Source: Rothia koreensis
Lineage (GTDB): Bacteria > Actinomycetota > Actinomycetes > Actinomycetales > Micrococcaceae
Assembly: GCF_004136575.1 (NCBI RefSeq)
Contig: NZ_NOIQ01000001.1
Location: forward strand, 558,001 to 622,000
Direction of reading: 5' to 3'
Length of the DNA stretch: 64,000 bases
The translations under genes and the position numbers were made by a program. Below, in pieces: positions 36,376 to 46,764 of this stretch (the first letter of the stretch is position 1; every line of letters starts with the position of its first letter). Under the pieces are notes generated by a model. That model did not search any database and was not told where the DNA came from. It saw nothing but the letters and a program-made list of their open reading frames with translations.

Positions 36376-36789
36376 ATGTCCGAACGTTCGCTGGTCCTGG
36401 TCAAGCCCGATGGGACGGAGCGCAACCTGATCGGTGCCATCCTGGCCCGTATCGAGACCAAAGGCTACAAGATCACCGATCTACGACTGGTGACACCGTC
36501 CCGCGAGGTCCTCGAACAGCACTACGAGGAACACCAGGGCAAGCCGTTCTACGAGCCGCTGCTCGAATTCATGATGTCCGGGCCCGTGGTGGCGGCCGTG
36601 GTCGAGGGCGATCGTGTCATCGAATCCGTGCGCACGCTGATGGGTCCCTCCGACCCGACCGCCGCGGCCCCGGGGACCATCCGCGGTGACTTCGCCCGTG
36701 ACTGGGGAGAAAAGGTCCAGAAGAATCTGGTCCACGGCTCGGACTCCACGGAATCCGCGGAGCGCGAGATCGGCATCTGGTTCGGCTAG
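36376..36789 (+). CDS. ndk: Nucleoside diphosphate kinase
   Basis: A 137-residue enzyme that transfers the gamma phosphate of ATP to nucleoside diphosphates. The N-terminal LVLVKPDGTERNLIG and the segment MGPSDPTAAAPGTIRGDF are conserved. The catalytic His is in NLVHGSDSTESAEREI near residue 117. AGGAG lies six bases before ATG 36376. It follows the FolC-like gene by ten bases and ends the operon at the hairpin beyond it. Confidence 0.97.
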   Translation: MSERSLVLVKPDGTERNLIGAILARIETKGYKITDLRLVTPSREVLEQHYEEHQGKPFYEPLLEFMMSGPVVAAVVEGDRVIESVRTLMGPSDPTAAAPGTIRGDFARDWGEKVQKNLVHGSDSTESAEREIGIWFG

Positions 36790-36835
36790 ACCGACTCCGG
36801 GCGCCCAGCCCCGTATGAGGCTGGTTCACGCAGAA

Positions 36836-36873
36836 GAAAGCCCCATCCGTCATTGACGGATGGGGCTTTCTTG
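36836..36873. terminator. Bidirectional terminator between ndk and the VKOR gene
   Basis: Arms GAAAGCCCCATCCGTCA (36836-36852) and its complement (36854-36870) form a 17-bp stem. As flank the 5' side and Ts the 3' side, so it can stop transcription from both convergent genes. Confidence 0.88.
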
Positions 36874-36911
36874 GTCCGAGCGGGTTCATGCCACGGCGTC
36901 GTGCTCGCGCA

Positions 36912-37559
36912 TCAGGAGAGCATCGAGAGGATGTTGGAGAAGAACCGGATGAAGATGATGCCGAACAGGACCAACAGGATCATGACGACCAGGAACCACG
37001 ACCAGGCCGGCAGCGTCTCGGCCACGCGCGGCGACACCGGAATCACCCCGGTTCGGATGTTGCGCATCGTCACGTTGACCGCGAGGGCCGTCTGCACGAT
37101 CCAGACCACCATGCAGTACAGGCACAGTGCATCGATCTGGAAGGTGGTCTGGTACCAGAGCCAGAAAGTGAACAAGGACCCCAGCACGACGCCGACCTCG
37201 ATGCTCATCCAGTACCACCTGGCGAACCTGGCACCCGCGAGGATCGCCGCGCCAATGGTCAGAACGATCGCGTAGGCGACGATGCCGATGAACGGGTTCG
37301 GGAATCCGAAGAGCTCGGCCTGAGGCGTACGCATCACGGTGCCGCAATTCAGCAGCGCGTTGATGTCACAGCTCGACTTGTGGCCGGCGTCGAGAAAAAC
37401 CTGGAGCCTCTCGAAGACGAGGGCAGCGGAAGCGATGAAGCCAATGCCGCCCGTGACGATCAACAGCCACGCAAAGCTTCGTTCCTGCGGCTGATTGGTC
37501 GACGGAAGCGTGGTCCTGTCGCTGTGCCTCGGCGCGGGGTCGACGCTGGATGTGCTCAC
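36912..37559 (-). CDS. Vitamin K epoxide reductase (VKOR) family protein
   Basis: A 215-residue membrane protein with about five helices. The loop cysteines SCDINALLNC (near residues 63-71) and the membrane CLYC motif (near residue 149) are the two redox pairs of bacterial VKOR. These enzymes reoxidise a periplasmic DsbA-like partner and pass electrons to menaquinone, so the role is disulfide formation in exported proteins. No fused thioredoxin domain is present and no partner gene is adjacent. The GTG start at 37559 has GAGGA about 8 bases upstream. Convergent with ndk. Confidence 0.9.
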   Translation of the reverse strand: MSTSSVDPAPRHSDRTTLPSTNQPQERSFAWLLIVTGGIGFIASAALVFERLQVFLDAGHKSSCDINALLNCGTVMRTPQAELFGFPNPFIGIVAYAIVLTIGAAILAGARFARWYWMSIEVGVVLGSLFTFWLWYQTTFQIDALCLYCMVVWIVQTALAVNVTMRNIRTGVIPVSPRVAETLPAWSWFLVVMILLVLFGIIFIRFFSNILSMLS

Positions 37560-38022
37560 AAGTCAGTCCTCGGGGTCGGGTCGGCACAGAACGGGCTGTG
37601 CGCGTACTGCATTCATCCTAACGACGCCGGCTCAGAGGTCTGGGCCCGAATTTTCGAATTCGTCTCAAAACTTGCTGTCAATTCGATGAGCAGCAAGCCA
37701 GCGCCTAGCTGTGCGATACTGAGAACGGTGAGAGCCGCGCCGCACGCGACTCTTCATCCAATGTGACGCCGACAGGTGCCGTGCACCGCTTCGGGCAACG
37801 GAGCGAAGACCACCTTTCACAAGACTTCAGCGGGATGCGAAGCTCGGCGAATCCATTGGCCCGGGTGGTGCCCTTCGCCGGCATATTTCGCCGCCGGCTC
37901 GACGAGCCCCCTCGGGTAGGGAACGGACTTCCGGCCGTCGCGCACGTCGCGGCAGGACCGATTGAGAACGGCCGAATCCCGGGTGCGGCCCGGTAACGGC
38001 TCCATAGGAGTACTGACTGAAT
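37560..38022. other. Long region upstream of the RNase E/G gene
   Basis: This 463-base gap holds the promoter of the minus-strand VKOR gene and the upstream region of rne. A GATACT sequence near 37715 could start a leader of about 300 bases for rne. Short GC-rich inverted repeats (for example GCCGGC units near 37877-37899) could fold in it. No supported gene is visible. Confidence 0.35.
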
Positions 38023-41000
38023 ATGAATACGCAGAACGAAGGCACCGCCCCTCAGGGTGGGGCCGAAGAGAACGAACCCACAACACCCCCGACGACACCT
38101 CCAGAACCCCAGGGCGAAGAATCGAACACGCCGGAAACAGAAGCGGCCAAGGCTCCGGCGGAGGATGAATCGCCGGCGACCTCGGACTCGGACGAGTCTT
38201 CCACGAACCCCGTGACGGCGCCGCTCTCGGCGCCCTCTCTCTTGTTCCACGCTCCCGATTTTGACGAGATCAAGGCGGCCGCCAGCAAAAAGAACTCCGA
38301 GGATTCCGAAGACGAGGAACCGTCGGACGACGACGCTGTCGAGGACGGCGAAGTTGTTTCCCGGAGGCGGCGTCGTCGTCGCCGGGGTGGGGAAGACATT
38401 GAGCTGACCGGGGGAAGCGATGAGGATCCGCCCAATACGGTCACCAAGGTTCGAACCCCGCGGGTGACCGAGAGCGCCTCATCGAACAAGGTCGCCTCCG
38501 TCAAGGGGTCCACCCGTCTCGAGGCCAAGCGCCAGCGTCGTCGTGACTCCCGAGCGTCCGGACGCCGCCGCCACGTCATCACAGAGGCCGAGTTCCTCGC
38601 ACGCCGCGAATCCGTGGACCGGCAGATGATCGTCCGTCAGAAGGATGACAGGATCCAGATCGGCGTTCTCGAGGACGGCGTGCTTGCGGAGCATTTCGTG
38701 TCGAAGACGCAACAGGATTCCCTCATTGGCAACGTCTACCTGGGCAAGGTGCAGAACGTCCTGCCGTCCATGGAAGCCGCCTTCGTGGACATCGGCCGCG
38801 GTCGCAATGCCGTGCTCTACGCGGGTGAGGTGAACTGGGACGCTTCTGGTCTCGACGGCCAGCCTCGAAAGATCGAGAATGCGCTGAAGTCCGGTGATTC
38901 GGTCCTGGTCCAGGTGACCAAGGACCCCATCGGTCACAAAGGCGCACGGCTGACCTCTCAGGTGTCCTTGCCGGGCCGGTTCCTCGTGTACGTTCCGGGC
39001 GGTTCGATGACGGGCATCTCCCGCAAACTTCCGGATACCGAGCGGGCCCGCCTGAAAAAGATCCTCAAGGACAAGCTGCCGGACGGGGCCGGCGTCATCG
39101 TGCGCACCGCCGCCGAGGGGGCGGCCGAGGAAGAACTCGCCCATGACATCAACCGGCTCCGCGCCCAGTGGGAGGACATCGAGTCGAAGTCCAAGGGCAA
39201 GAAGACCCTTGCCCCCGAGATGTTGTACCAGGAGCCCGACCTGACCATTAAGACCGTTCGAGACGTCTTCAACGAGGACTTCTCCGCAATGGTCGTCCAG
39301 GGAGACCAAGCCTGGGACAACATCGAGGCCTACGTCACCTACGTGGCGCCCGACCTGATCGACCGGCTCAAGAAATGGGACGGCGACGAGGACCTGTTCG
39401 ATCACTACCGGATCGAGGAAGGACTCGCCAAGGCTCTGGACCGAAAGGTATTCCTTCCGTCCGGGGGCTCGCTCGTGATCGACCGGACCGAAGCCATGAC
39501 CGTCATCGACGTCAACACGGGCAAATTCACCGGTTCTGGCGGAAACCTGGAAGAGACCGTCACGAAGAACAATCTGGAGGCGGCCGAGGAAATCGTCCGC
39601 CAACTCAGATTGCGGGACATCGGCGGGATCATCGTCATCGACTTCATCGACATGGTCCTGGAATCCAACCGAGACCTGGTCCTGCGCCGGCTGATCGAAT
39701 GCCTGGGCCGTGACCGGACCAAGCATCAGGTCGCCGAGGTGACTTCGCTCGGCCTGGTCCAGATGACCAGGAAGCGGATGGGCACCGGTTTGCTCGAGGT
39801 CTTCTCGGAGACCTGTGAGCACTGCGCGGGTCGTGGACTCATCGTCCATGACCAGCCGCTCAAGGGCCGTTCCGGGGGAGCCCCGGGGCCGGACAACCAC
39901 GGCCGTGGCGACCGGAAGCGCAACAAGGACCGGAACAAGCAGCGTCGTCAGGACGAACAGACCAAACAGGACGAAGCCAAAGCCGAGGCGACACGCCACG
40001 CACTCGCCAACATCGCCGCGGCGTCCTCGCACCAAGAGGATTCCGAGTCGGAGGCCAAGGAGGACGAAGCCCGCCGCACTCCGGAGTCCGGCGAGTCGAA
40101 GTCGGCCAAGAAGCGCAAGCGTCGCAAACGCAACAAGGGTCGTGGCGGAGCCGAGTCGGAATCCAACCAGAGGCCGACCGGAGATGACACAGGGGCGGAG
40201 CCGACCAAGGGCGACCACGCCGTTGGCGTGGCCCAGGGGGAGCCCGACGCCGTCGTGACGATCCAGGGCGAGGTCGTGACCCTGCCGCACGGATCGCAGA
40301 AGCAGGAAAACCCCAACGGTGGGTCGGAGAAGCAGTCCGAGGAATCCCAGGGGGAGCAGGGGCCGTTCAGCCTCGACTCGCTCGCCGCGGCCTTCGAGCG
40401 GAAGCCCGGGGGAGAGCGGCCGGAAGATCGGGAAACTGCAGACACCGACAGGACGACGCCGGAAGATACCTCCGGGGACGAGGCCTCGGACGAGCGACCA
40501 GTTCGACAGGGACGCCGCTCGCGCCGGGAGCCCCTCCGCAATCGATCGGGACGTGAAGGCGCCGAAGCGGCCAGGCGGGCCGCGTTGGAGGCGCTGCAGG
40601 ACATGAAGCCGGGTCGAGGCGGCCGAAAGAAGCCCGCCCAAACAGGCCAGGCGTCCAGCAAGACCCAGGACGGCACATCCGAAGCCGCAACCTCGCAGGG
40701 GCCCGCCGCGGATTCATCGTCCGTGGAGTCGACCCCCTCTCGGAAGCCTCGCCGTCAGGCCTCGCGTCGGGCGACCACCGGACCGAGTGCGGAACCGCAC
40801 ACCGAGAAGCCGGTGACCGGCGTCGCAAACCCGGGACAGGGGGCATCCGGTGAGACCACCGAGCCCTCGAAGAGCGAGGCGCCGAAGGAGTCCGCACAGT
40901 CCGCACCCAAGAAACGCCGCGGCAGGCGTGCGGCCTCCAGTACGGGTGTGGGCGGGTCGATCCATACTGAGGAAACCGGTTCGGCCCAGGGAGGTTCCGT

Positions 41001-41106
41001 CTCCACGGCCTCGTACTCCGCTCCGGCATCGGATGCCTCGCCGGCGGAGGACGTCCCCATGCTGGGAGTCGGGGTCAAGGCGTCGGACATCAAACGGCCC
41101 GAGTGA
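38023..41106 (+). CDS. rne: Ribonuclease E/G
   Basis: A 1,027-residue endoribonuclease for RNA decay and rRNA/tRNA processing. The central catalytic part covers about residues 190-625. It starts with an S1 domain (GNVYLGKVQNVLPSMEAAFVDIG) and has the DNase I-like site VIDVNTGKFTGSGGNLEETV near residue 495 and IVIDFIDM near residue 540. The zinc-link CEHC follows in SETCEHCAGRG near residue 605. Both arms are long, charged and disordered, with basic clusters (RRRRRRRGG near residue 110, KKRKRRKRNK near residue 695) suited to RNA and partner binding. The N-terminal extension of about 190 residues is typical of actinobacterial RNase E. ATG 38023 has AGGAG 12 bases upstream. Confidence 0.95.
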   Translation: MNTQNEGTAPQGGAEENEPTTPPTTPPEPQGEESNTPETEAAKAPAEDESPATSDSDESSTNPVTAPLSAPSLLFHAPDFDEIKAAASKKNSEDSEDEEPSDDDAVEDGEVVSRRRRRRRRGGEDIELTGGSDEDPPNTVTKVRTPRVTESASSNKVASVKGSTRLEAKRQRRRDSRASGRRRHVITEAEFLARRESVDRQMIVRQKDDRIQIGVLEDGVLAEHFVSKTQQDSLIGNVYLGKVQNVLPSMEAAFVDIGRGRNAVLYAGEVNWDASGLDGQPRKIENALKSGDSVLVQVTKDPIGHKGARLTSQVSLPGRFLVYVPGGSMTGISRKLPDTERARLKKILKDKLPDGAGVIVRTAAEGAAEEELAHDINRLRAQWEDIESKSKGKKTLAPEMLYQEPDLTIKTVRDVFNEDFSAMVVQGDQAWDNIEAYVTYVAPDLIDRLKKWDGDEDLFDHYRIEEGLAKALDRKVFLPSGGSLVIDRTEAMTVIDVNTGKFTGSGGNLEETVTKNNLEAAEEIVRQLRLRDIGGIIVIDFIDMVLESNRDLVLRRLIECLGRDRTKHQVAEVTSLGLVQMTRKRMGTGLLEVFSETCEHCAGRGLIVHDQPLKGRSGGAPGPDNHGRGDRKRNKDRNKQRRQDEQTKQDEAKAEATRHALANIAAASSHQEDSESEAKEDEARRTPESGESKSAKKRKRRKRNKGRGGAESESNQRPTGDDTGAEPTKGDHAVGVAQGEPDAVVTIQGEVVTLPHGSQKQENPNGGSEKQSEESQGEQGPFSLDSLAAAFERKPGGERPEDRETADTDRTTPEDTSGDEASDERPVRQGRRSRREPLRNRSGREGAEAARRAALEALQDMKPGRGGRKKPAQTGQASSKTQDGTSEAATSQGPAADSSSVESTPSRKPRRQASRRATTGPSAEPHTEKPVTGVANPGQGASGETTEPSKSEAPKESAQSAPKKRRGRRAASSTGVGGSIHTEETGSAQGGSVSTASYSAPASDASPAEDVPMLGVGVKASDIKRPE

Positions 41107-41110
41107 GTGT

Positions 41111-41150
41111 GTGACGCGTGTCGCGCTGACACAGCGGCGACACGCGTCAC
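41111..41150 (+). terminator. Terminator of rne
   Basis: A perfect 14-bp stem (GTGACGCGTGTCGC at 41111-41124 with its complement at 41137-41150) and a 12-base loop begin four bases after the rne stop. There is no T tract. Confidence 0.75.
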
Positions 41151-41156
41151 CTCCAC

Positions 41157-41185
41157 TTGCCCGTCATCGTGCGGTATCGTAGGCT
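41157..41185 (+). promoter_or_regulatory. Promoter of rplU-rpmA
   Basis: -35 TTGCCC (41157-41162) and -10 TAGGCT (41180-41185) have a 17-base spacer. The mRNA would carry a leader of about 208 bases. A second -10-like TATAAC at 41372-41377 could start a short-leader transcript. The region 41186-41399 contains no supported gene. Confidence 0.45.
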
Positions 41186-41399
41186 TGATAGCCGGTGCTC
41201 ATTGCCACCTCATGACGGACGTCAGGGTCCGGGCCGTTCGACACGGGCTGAGTCGGGAGATGAGCATGAGAGCGCAACTACCGCGGGTCATCCCGTTGGA
41301 AGCGACACGGACGGCCCTCCCCCTCAACGAGGAGTCGCCTGAGCAGGCGCCCTCCCCAGAAACTTTGTACATATAACGTCGAGAGAAGTGAGTTCCCAA

Positions 41400-41714
41400 G
41401 TGGTGTACGCGATTGTCCGCGCTGGCGGCCGCCAAGAAAAGGTTTCCGTCGGAGACCTCGTGACCCTTGACCGCGTCGCCGGCGAGGCCGGCAGCACCAT
41501 TGAGCTGCCCGTGCTGATGCTGGTCGACGGCGACAAGGTCACCGCCGACGCCAAGAATCTGGCGTCCGCAAAGGTCACTGCGGAGAAGGTCGAAGACCTC
41601 CGTGGTCCGAAGATCGTTATCCAGAAGTACAAGAACAAGACCGGTTACAAGAAGCGCCAGGGCTTCCGCGCTGATCTGACTCGCGTCAAGATCACCGGCA
41701 TCGACGCCAAGTAA
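41400..41714 (+). CDS. rplU: 50S ribosomal protein L21
   Basis: A 104-residue large-subunit ribosomal protein with the family sequence [18 protein letters not shown] at the N-terminus, [19 protein letters not shown] in the middle and TRVKITGI near the end. GTG 41400 gives the usual [10 protein letters not shown] start. GTG codons at 41388 and 41403 are alternatives in the same frame. GTGAG seven bases upstream is the best ribosome-binding candidate. rpmA follows after 48 bases, as in almost all bacteria. Confidence 0.96.
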   Translation: MVYAIVRAGGRQEKVSVGDLVTLDRVAGEAGSTIELPVLMLVDGDKVTADAKNLASAKVTAEKVEDLRGPKIVIQKYKNKTGYKKRQGFRADLTRVKITGIDAK

Positions 41715-41762
41715 CCGACAGCACGGTTTCCGTCAGAACATTTTTACCGAAGGCAGGCAGGT

Positions 41763-42020
41763 ATGGCACACAAAAAAGGTGCAAGCTCAACCCGTAACGG
41801 TCGCGATTCGAATCCCCAGTTCCTGGGTGTGAAGCGTTTCGGCGGCCAGGCCGTCAACGCCGGCGAGATCATCGTCCGCCAGCGCGGCACCCACTTCCAC
41901 CCGGGCGACAACGTCGGCCGCGGCGGTGACGACACGCTGTTCGCTCTGGCCGCCGGCCAGGTCGAATTCGGCCGTCGTCGTGGGCGCAAGGTCGTCAACA
42001 TCCTGGCAGCGGCCGAGTAG
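41763..42020 (+). CDS. rpmA: 50S ribosomal protein L27
   Basis: An 85-residue protein of the peptidyl-transferase centre. The N-terminal [17 protein letters not shown] reaches the active site, and [27 protein letters not shown] is the family core. There is no N-terminal cleavage extension of the Firmicutes type. A GGCAGG ribosome-binding site precedes ATG 41763. It is co-transcribed with rplU and followed by a strong terminator. Confidence 0.97.
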   Translation: MAHKKGASSTRNGRDSNPQFLGVKRFGGQAVNAGEIIVRQRGTHFHPGDNVGRGGDDTLFALAAGQVEFGRRRGRKVVNILAAAE

Positions 42021-42063
42021 TCGGACCGCAGAGCCAACGCCGGTCCGTGTGACCGTCGAAAGA

Positions 42064-42106
42064 AAGAGGGCATGTGCTCATGTGCAGCACAGGCCCTCTT
42101 TTTTCT
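42064..42106 (+). terminator. Terminator of rplU-rpmA
   Basis: A two-part stem, AAAGAGGGC with GCCCTCTTT plus inner TGTGCT with AGCACA, is followed by six Ts. This is a textbook intrinsic terminator. obgE, 55 bases on, would need its own promoter or read-through. Confidence 0.9.
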
Positions 42107-42160
42107 TTTAAAGTCGATAGAATCGCCCAAAGGGCACGTGGAGTATTTCGAGGAGTCTGA

Positions 42161-43768
42161 GTGGCGAATTTCGTGGACCGAGTCGTCGTGCATGCCAGCG
42201 GCGGCTCAGGTGGTAATGGTTGTGTGTCCGTGCGCCGGGAGAAGTTCAAGCCCTTGGGAGGGCCTGACGGAGGCAATGGGGGCCACGGCGGCAACGTGGT
42301 CCTGCGCGTCGACGGTCAGTCCACGACCCTGCTGGAATACCATCACTCCCCGCACCGTACGGCCCCCAAAGGCGATATCGGCCGAGGAGCCCTTAACCAC
42401 GGCCGCCACGGGGAAGACCTCATCCTCTCGGTCCCGCAGGGGACCGTCGTCAAAACCAAGGACGGTGACATCCTCGCGGATCTCGTGCGGGAGGGAGACG
42501 AGTTCATCGCCGCGCGGGGCGGAATCGGTGGGATGGGCAATGCCGCCTTGGCCTCGGTCAAGCGCAAGGCGCCCGGATTCGCGCTGCTCGGTATCGAGGG
42601 GGAAACCCGCGACATCGTCCTGGAGCTCAAGTCCATCGCCGACGTCGCCCTCGTCGGCTACCCCTCGGCCGGCAAGTCCTCGTTGATCGCAGCGATCAGC
42701 GCGGCCCGCCCGAAAATCGCGGACTACCCGTTCACGACCCTCGTACCCAACCTGGGCGTGGTGGAAGCCGGGAGCACCCGTTTCACCGTGGCCGACGTCC
42801 CGGGGCTGATCGAAGGCGCATCGGACGGCAAAGGGCTCGGACACCGTTTCCTGCGCCACGTCGAACGGTGTGCCGCAATCGTGCACGTGATCGACTGCGC
42901 GACCCTCGAACCCCGCCGTGACCCCGTCAGCGACTTCGAGACGATCAACGGCGAGCTCTCGCGGTACGAGGTCGACCCGTCGGCCGGGACGTCGACGCCG
43001 TTGGTCGAACGTCCTCACATCGCCGTGCTGAACAAGATCGATGTGCCCGAGGCCCGCGAACTCGCGGATTTCGTCCGCGAGGACTTGGAAGAGCGTGGCA
43101 TGCGGGTCATCGAAGTCTCCACGGCCTCGCACGAGGGTCTCAAGGAACTGACATTCGCCATGGCCGAACTGGTCGAGGAGTCCAGGGCCAAGCAGGAAGA
43201 GGTCGCCGTCGAGGAACCCCAACCAGCAGTCGTCCGGCCCCGCGGACATCGCAGGAAGAAGGAAACCGAGTTCATCATCCGTCATGAAGAGCGGAATCTC
43301 GAGCCGTTGTTCCGCGTCCTGGGGGAGAAACCGGAGCGGTGGATTAAGCAAACCGATTTCTCGAATGATGAAGCCGTCGGGTACTTGGCGGATCGTCTGG
43401 CTAAGCTCGGTGTGGAAGACGAACTGTTCAAGCAGGGCGCCAAGCCCGGCGATGCCGTGGTCATTGGGAACGAGGCGGATGCCGTGATCTTCGACTGGGA
43501 GCCGACCATGCTCTCCGGTGCGGAGAATCTCACGAGTCCGCGCGGTACCGATGTCCGCCTCGAAGAACTGATCCGACCCACACGAGCCGAGAAGCGCGAA
43601 GACTACCAGCAGCGCAAGGATGCACGGGCGGCTGCCCGTGACGAGCTGGAAGCCGAGCGACTCGCGGGCAAGTGGACCGAATCGGTTGAAGAGAGGCGCG
43701 AGCGCAAAGCCCGGGAAGCGGCCGCAGAGACGAGCGAACCCCAAGGAGACGAATCAGACCATGAGTAA
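42161..43768 (+). CDS. obgE: GTPase Obg (ribosome assembly)
   Basis: A 535-residue GTPase. Residues 1-158 form the glycine-rich Obg domain ([31 protein letters not shown]). The G domain follows, with [10 protein letters not shown] near residue 166, DVPGLIEGA near residue 213 and NKID near residue 287. A C-terminal OCT domain spans about residues 360-435, followed by a charged tail of 100 residues. Obg binds the 50S subunit and couples ribosome maturation to growth. The start is GTG 42161 with GAGGAG five bases upstream. Its last eight bases overlap proB. Confidence 0.96.
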   Translation: MANFVDRVVVHASGGSGGNGCVSVRREKFKPLGGPDGGNGGHGGNVVLRVDGQSTTLLEYHHSPHRTAPKGDIGRGALNHGRHGEDLILSVPQGTVVKTKDGDILADLVREGDEFIAARGGIGGMGNAALASVKRKAPGFALLGIEGETRDIVLELKSIADVALVGYPSAGKSSLIAAISAARPKIADYPFTTLVPNLGVVEAGSTRFTVADVPGLIEGASDGKGLGHRFLRHVERCAAIVHVIDCATLEPRRDPVSDFETINGELSRYEVDPSAGTSTPLVERPHIAVLNKIDVPEARELADFVREDLEERGMRVIEVSTASHEGLKELTFAMAELVEESRAKQEEVAVEEPQPAVVRPRGHRRKKETEFIIRHEERNLEPLFRVLGEKPERWIKQTDFSNDEAVGYLADRLAKLGVEDELFKQGAKPGDAVVIGNEADAVIFDWEPTMLSGAENLTSPRGTDVRLEELIRPTRAEKREDYQQRKDARAAARDELEAERLAGKWTESVEERRERKAREAAAETSEPQGDESDHE

Positions 43769-44966
43769 GGCCAGAGGGAAACTCAAACGGACCGAGGTGC
43801 AGCGTTCGGCCGAGAACCGGGGAAAGAACCGGATCAGCCCCATCGAGAGCCGAGCCGACATCCCGAAAGCGCGGCGCGTCGTCGTCAAAGTCGGGTCCTC
43901 CTCTCTGACCTCCATCGCCAATTCGCTCGATGAGCTTGCGGTCGCGACCATCACCGATGTGCTCGCCAAAGCCCACGAGCGAAACGTCGAGGTGGTGTTC
44001 GTGTCCTCGGGCGCCATCGCGGCGGGGCTTGCCCCACTGGGTCTGAGCCGACGCCCCAAGGACCTTGCGACGCAGCAGGCCGCCGCCTCCGTCGGACAGT
44101 CCCTGATCATGACCCGATACACCGAGCTCTTCAGCCGGTACAACGTCACCATCTCCCAGGTCCTGGTGACGGCAGAGGACCTGATGCATCGCAGTCGGTA
44201 TCACAACGCACACCGCCAACTGGAGCGACTGCTCGACCTCAACGTCCTGCCGATCGTCAACGAGAACGACGCCGTCGCGACCCACGAACTCAAATTCGGT
44301 GACAACGACCGCATCGCCGCTCTGGTCGCCCACACGATCAAGGCCGATGCGCTTCTGCTGCTGTCCGACGTCGACGCGTTGTACACCAAGCACCCGGCCG
44401 AGGGTGGGGAACGGATTCCGGAGGTCACGGACCCCGAGAAGGATCTCGACGGCGTCGAGGTTGGGACCATCGGACGGGCCGGGGTCGGCTCCGGCGGCAT
44501 GGTCACAAAGGTCGAGGCCGCCAAGATCGCGTCCTCCTCGGGAATTCCCGCCCTGGTCACGTCGACCGCGAACGCATCGGCCGCTCTGGAGGGCCAGGAC
44601 GTGGGCACGTGGTTCAAGCCCACGGGCGGTCGGCGATCCGTGCGGTTGGTCTGGTTGGCCCAACTGGCGAAGACCAAGGGCGCCCTGACACTGGACGCCG
44701 GCGCGGTGAAGGCCATTCGACGGCGGACGTCTCTTCTGGCCGCGGGCGTCACCAAGGTCGAAGGCATCTTCCGCCCCGGCGAACCGGTTGCCCTGAAGGA
44801 GCCGAGCGGCAAGACCATCGCGCACGGTATAGCCGCCTATTCCAGCGAGGAATGCGCCAAGACGGCGGGTCAGCATACCGACGACGTCGTGGACGACCTT
44901 GGCGAGGGCTTCGACGGGGTCCTGGTCCACGTGGACAATCTGGCCTTGTTGCGGCGTAAGTACTAG
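43761..44966 (+). CDS. proB: Glutamate 5-kinase
   Basis: A 401-residue kinase for the first step of proline synthesis. The amino acid kinase domain has [11 protein letters not shown] near residue 38, [11 protein letters not shown] near residue 77 and the glutamate/ATP segments [11 protein letters not shown] and [18 protein letters not shown]. The C-terminal PUA domain spans about residues 315-395. A 33-residue basic N-terminal extension ([16 protein letters not shown]) precedes the conserved part. ATG 43761 overlaps the obgE stop by eight bases with AAGGAG upstream. proA follows 108 bases later with its own promoter candidate. Confidence 0.94.
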   Translation: MSKARGKLKRTEVQRSAENRGKNRISPIESRADIPKARRVVVKVGSSSLTSIANSLDELAVATITDVLAKAHERNVEVVFVSSGAIAAGLAPLGLSRRPKDLATQQAAASVGQSLIMTRYTELFSRYNVTISQVLVTAEDLMHRSRYHNAHRQLERLLDLNVLPIVNENDAVATHELKFGDNDRIAALVAHTIKADALLLLSDVDALYTKHPAEGGERIPEVTDPEKDLDGVEVGTIGRAGVGSGGMVTKVEAAKIASSSGIPALVTSTANASAALEGQDVGTWFKPTGGRRSVRLVWLAQLAKTKGALTLDAGAVKAIRRRTSLLAAGVTKVEGIFRPGEPVALKEPSGKTIAHGIAAYSSEECAKTAGQHTDDVVDDLGEGFDGVLVHVDNLALLRRKY

Positions 44967-45061
44967 GGCGGCGCGGGAGCGTCTCCCGGGTCAACGGCCC
45001 GCTGCCGAAAGGACAGATGTCCGCAGTGGTCCGCGCGGCTGAAACTGCGCGGCGCTCCCGC

Positions 45062-45077
45062 TACAGTGGAATTCATG
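45062..45077 (+). promoter_or_regulatory. Candidate leaderless promoter of proA
   Basis: TACAGT at 45062-45067 is followed by seven bases and ATG 45075, with no Shine-Dalgarno sequence. A weak CTGAAA -35 lies 17 bases upstream. Confidence 0.4.
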
Positions 45078-46382
45078 AGCCAAAACGCACAGGCAAACCA
45101 GTCCGCCTTCTCCGTTCCGGAGGACATCCAGTCCGCCGTGACTGCCATGGCCGACGACGCCCGCACGGCGTCGCGCGCTCTCGCAACGGCCGATCGGAGT
45201 CGCAAGGATCGAGCCCTCCAGCGAATCGCCGAGGCCATTGATGCGCAACGCGAAGTCATTCTGCGCTCGAACGCCTCGGACGTCTCGCGCGGCAAGGACA
45301 AGGGATTGGCCGAGAACCTGGTGGACCGGCTGACCCTGACCGATGAACGTATCGACGGACTCATTGATGCCCTGCACAACTTGGCGTCCCAGGTGGACCC
45401 GATCGGCGAGATCCTGGACGGCCAGACGCTCCCGAACGGCCTCCGAGTCTCCCGCGTCAGGGTCCCGCTCGGCGTCGTCGGGGCGATCTACGAGGCACGC
45501 CCCAACGTCACGGTCGACATTGCCGGCCTCGCCCTGAAGTCCGGAAACGCCGCCATGTTGCGTGGGGGATCGGCCGCACTGGAGACCAACAAGACTTTGG
45601 TGGGCATCATCCGTGACGCCCTGGACAACGCCGGATTCCCCATGGATTGCGTGCAGACGGTCGATGAATTCGGCCGCGACGGGGCCAATGCGCTCATGCT
45701 CGCGCGGGGCAAGGTGGACGTACTGATTCCGCGCGGCGGTGGAAACCTGATCCAGTCGGTGGTGAACAACGCCAGGGTGCCCGTCATCGAAACCGGTGAG
45801 GGCAACGTCCACATTTACCTGGACAGCACCGCGACCGAGGAACAAGCCGTACCGCTGGTCGTCAATTCCAAGGTCCATCGCCCCTCGGCCTGCAATTCCG
45901 CCGAAACCCTGTTGATCCAGCGGGATGCTCCCGCGGCCGGCTCGGTGCTCCAGGGCCTGCTCGACGCCGGCGTTCGCCTCCACGTGGACGACGACGCCGC
46001 GGTATTGGCCGGCGGTCTCTCCGACCAGGTGGTTGCAGCGCAGTCAGACGATTGGGACTCCGAGAGCCTGGCCCTCGACATGTCGGTCCGAGTGGTGGAC
46101 TCGATGGACCAGGCGCTGGACCACATCAGGACGTACTCGACCGGTCACACCGAACTGATCATCACCAACGACCTGGCAAAGGCCGACGCCTTCGTATCGG
46201 AGGTGGATTCCGCAACCGTGATGGTCAATGCTTCGACACGTTTCACCGACGGCGGCGAGCTCGGCCTGGGGGCCGAGGTTGGGATCTCCACGCAGAAGCT
46301 TCACGCCCGTGGGCCGATGGGCCTCGCACAGTTGACGTCCTCACAATGGGTCGTGCGAGGACAAGGCCACACGAGGGGCTAA
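45075..46382 (+). CDS. proA: Glutamate-5-semialdehyde dehydrogenase
   Basis: A 435-residue NADPH-dependent enzyme that reduces glutamyl-5-phosphate made by ProB. It has the aldehyde dehydrogenase fold with VPLGVVGAIYEARPNVTVD near residue 135 and the catalytic Cys in HRPSACNSAETLLI near residue 272. The C-terminal GGELGLGAEVGISTQKLHARGPMGL is characteristic. ATG 45075 is preferred over an upstream in-frame GTG at 45066. proB lies just upstream on the same strand, but the 108-base gap and the TACAGT element suggest partly separate transcription. Confidence 0.95.
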   Translation: MSQNAQANQSAFSVPEDIQSAVTAMADDARTASRALATADRSRKDRALQRIAEAIDAQREVILRSNASDVSRGKDKGLAENLVDRLTLTDERIDGLIDALHNLASQVDPIGEILDGQTLPNGLRVSRVRVPLGVVGAIYEARPNVTVDIAGLALKSGNAAMLRGGSAALETNKTLVGIIRDALDNAGFPMDCVQTVDEFGRDGANALMLARGKVDVLIPRGGGNLIQSVVNNARVPVIETGEGNVHIYLDSTATEEQAVPLVVNSKVHRPSACNSAETLLIQRDAPAAGSVLQGLLDAGVRLHVDDDAAVLAGGLSDQVVAAQSDDWDSESLALDMSVRVVDSMDQALDHIRTYSTGHTELIITNDLAKADAFVSEVDSATVMVNASTRFTDGGELGLGAEVGISTQKLHARGPMGLAQLTSSQWVVRGQGHTRG

Positions 46383-46457
46383 ACTGGTGGACGACTTCAT
46401 CGCACCGGATACAATCGGCGGCGGCCACGCGCCGACCGTCGGAAGGGACCAAGGAAT

Positions 46458-46697
46458 ATGCTCAGCTCAGCCATTCTGGCCGCCGCTCCCGTAGCGGAAG
46501 AAAGCGCCGGTTACGATCTCGGCATCCCGCACTGGCTGGTGGCCGTGATCTTTTTCGTCGCTTTCCTGCTGATGATGATGGTGGTCGTCTCCTTCTCCGG
46601 CCGAGGCATTCGGCGCGACGGTCTCACCAACCCCTCGGAACTCTCTCCTGAGGAGCAGGACGCCATGACCCAGTACACCGAAAAGCATCACCGCTAG
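46458..46697 (+). CDS. Small single-pass membrane protein
   Basis: A 79-residue protein with one membrane helix (about residues 26-47, [20 protein letters not shown]). An Arg-rich segment follows, then a polar C-terminal tail that is probably cytoplasmic (Arg residues lie just after the helix). I do not recognise a family. A clear ribosome-binding site (AAGGAAT) precedes ATG 46458. It lies between proA and nadD on the same strand. Confidence 0.7.
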   Translation: MLSSAILAAAPVAEESAGYDLGIPHWLVAVIFFVAFLLMMMVVVSFSGRGIRRDGLTNPSELSPEEQDAMTQYTEKHHR

Positions 46698-46764
46698 CCG
46701 GCGGTCCGAAGAGGGCGGGGTCCACGCGGGTGTTTCTCCGCGTGCGGCCCCGGTGCCGTATCCC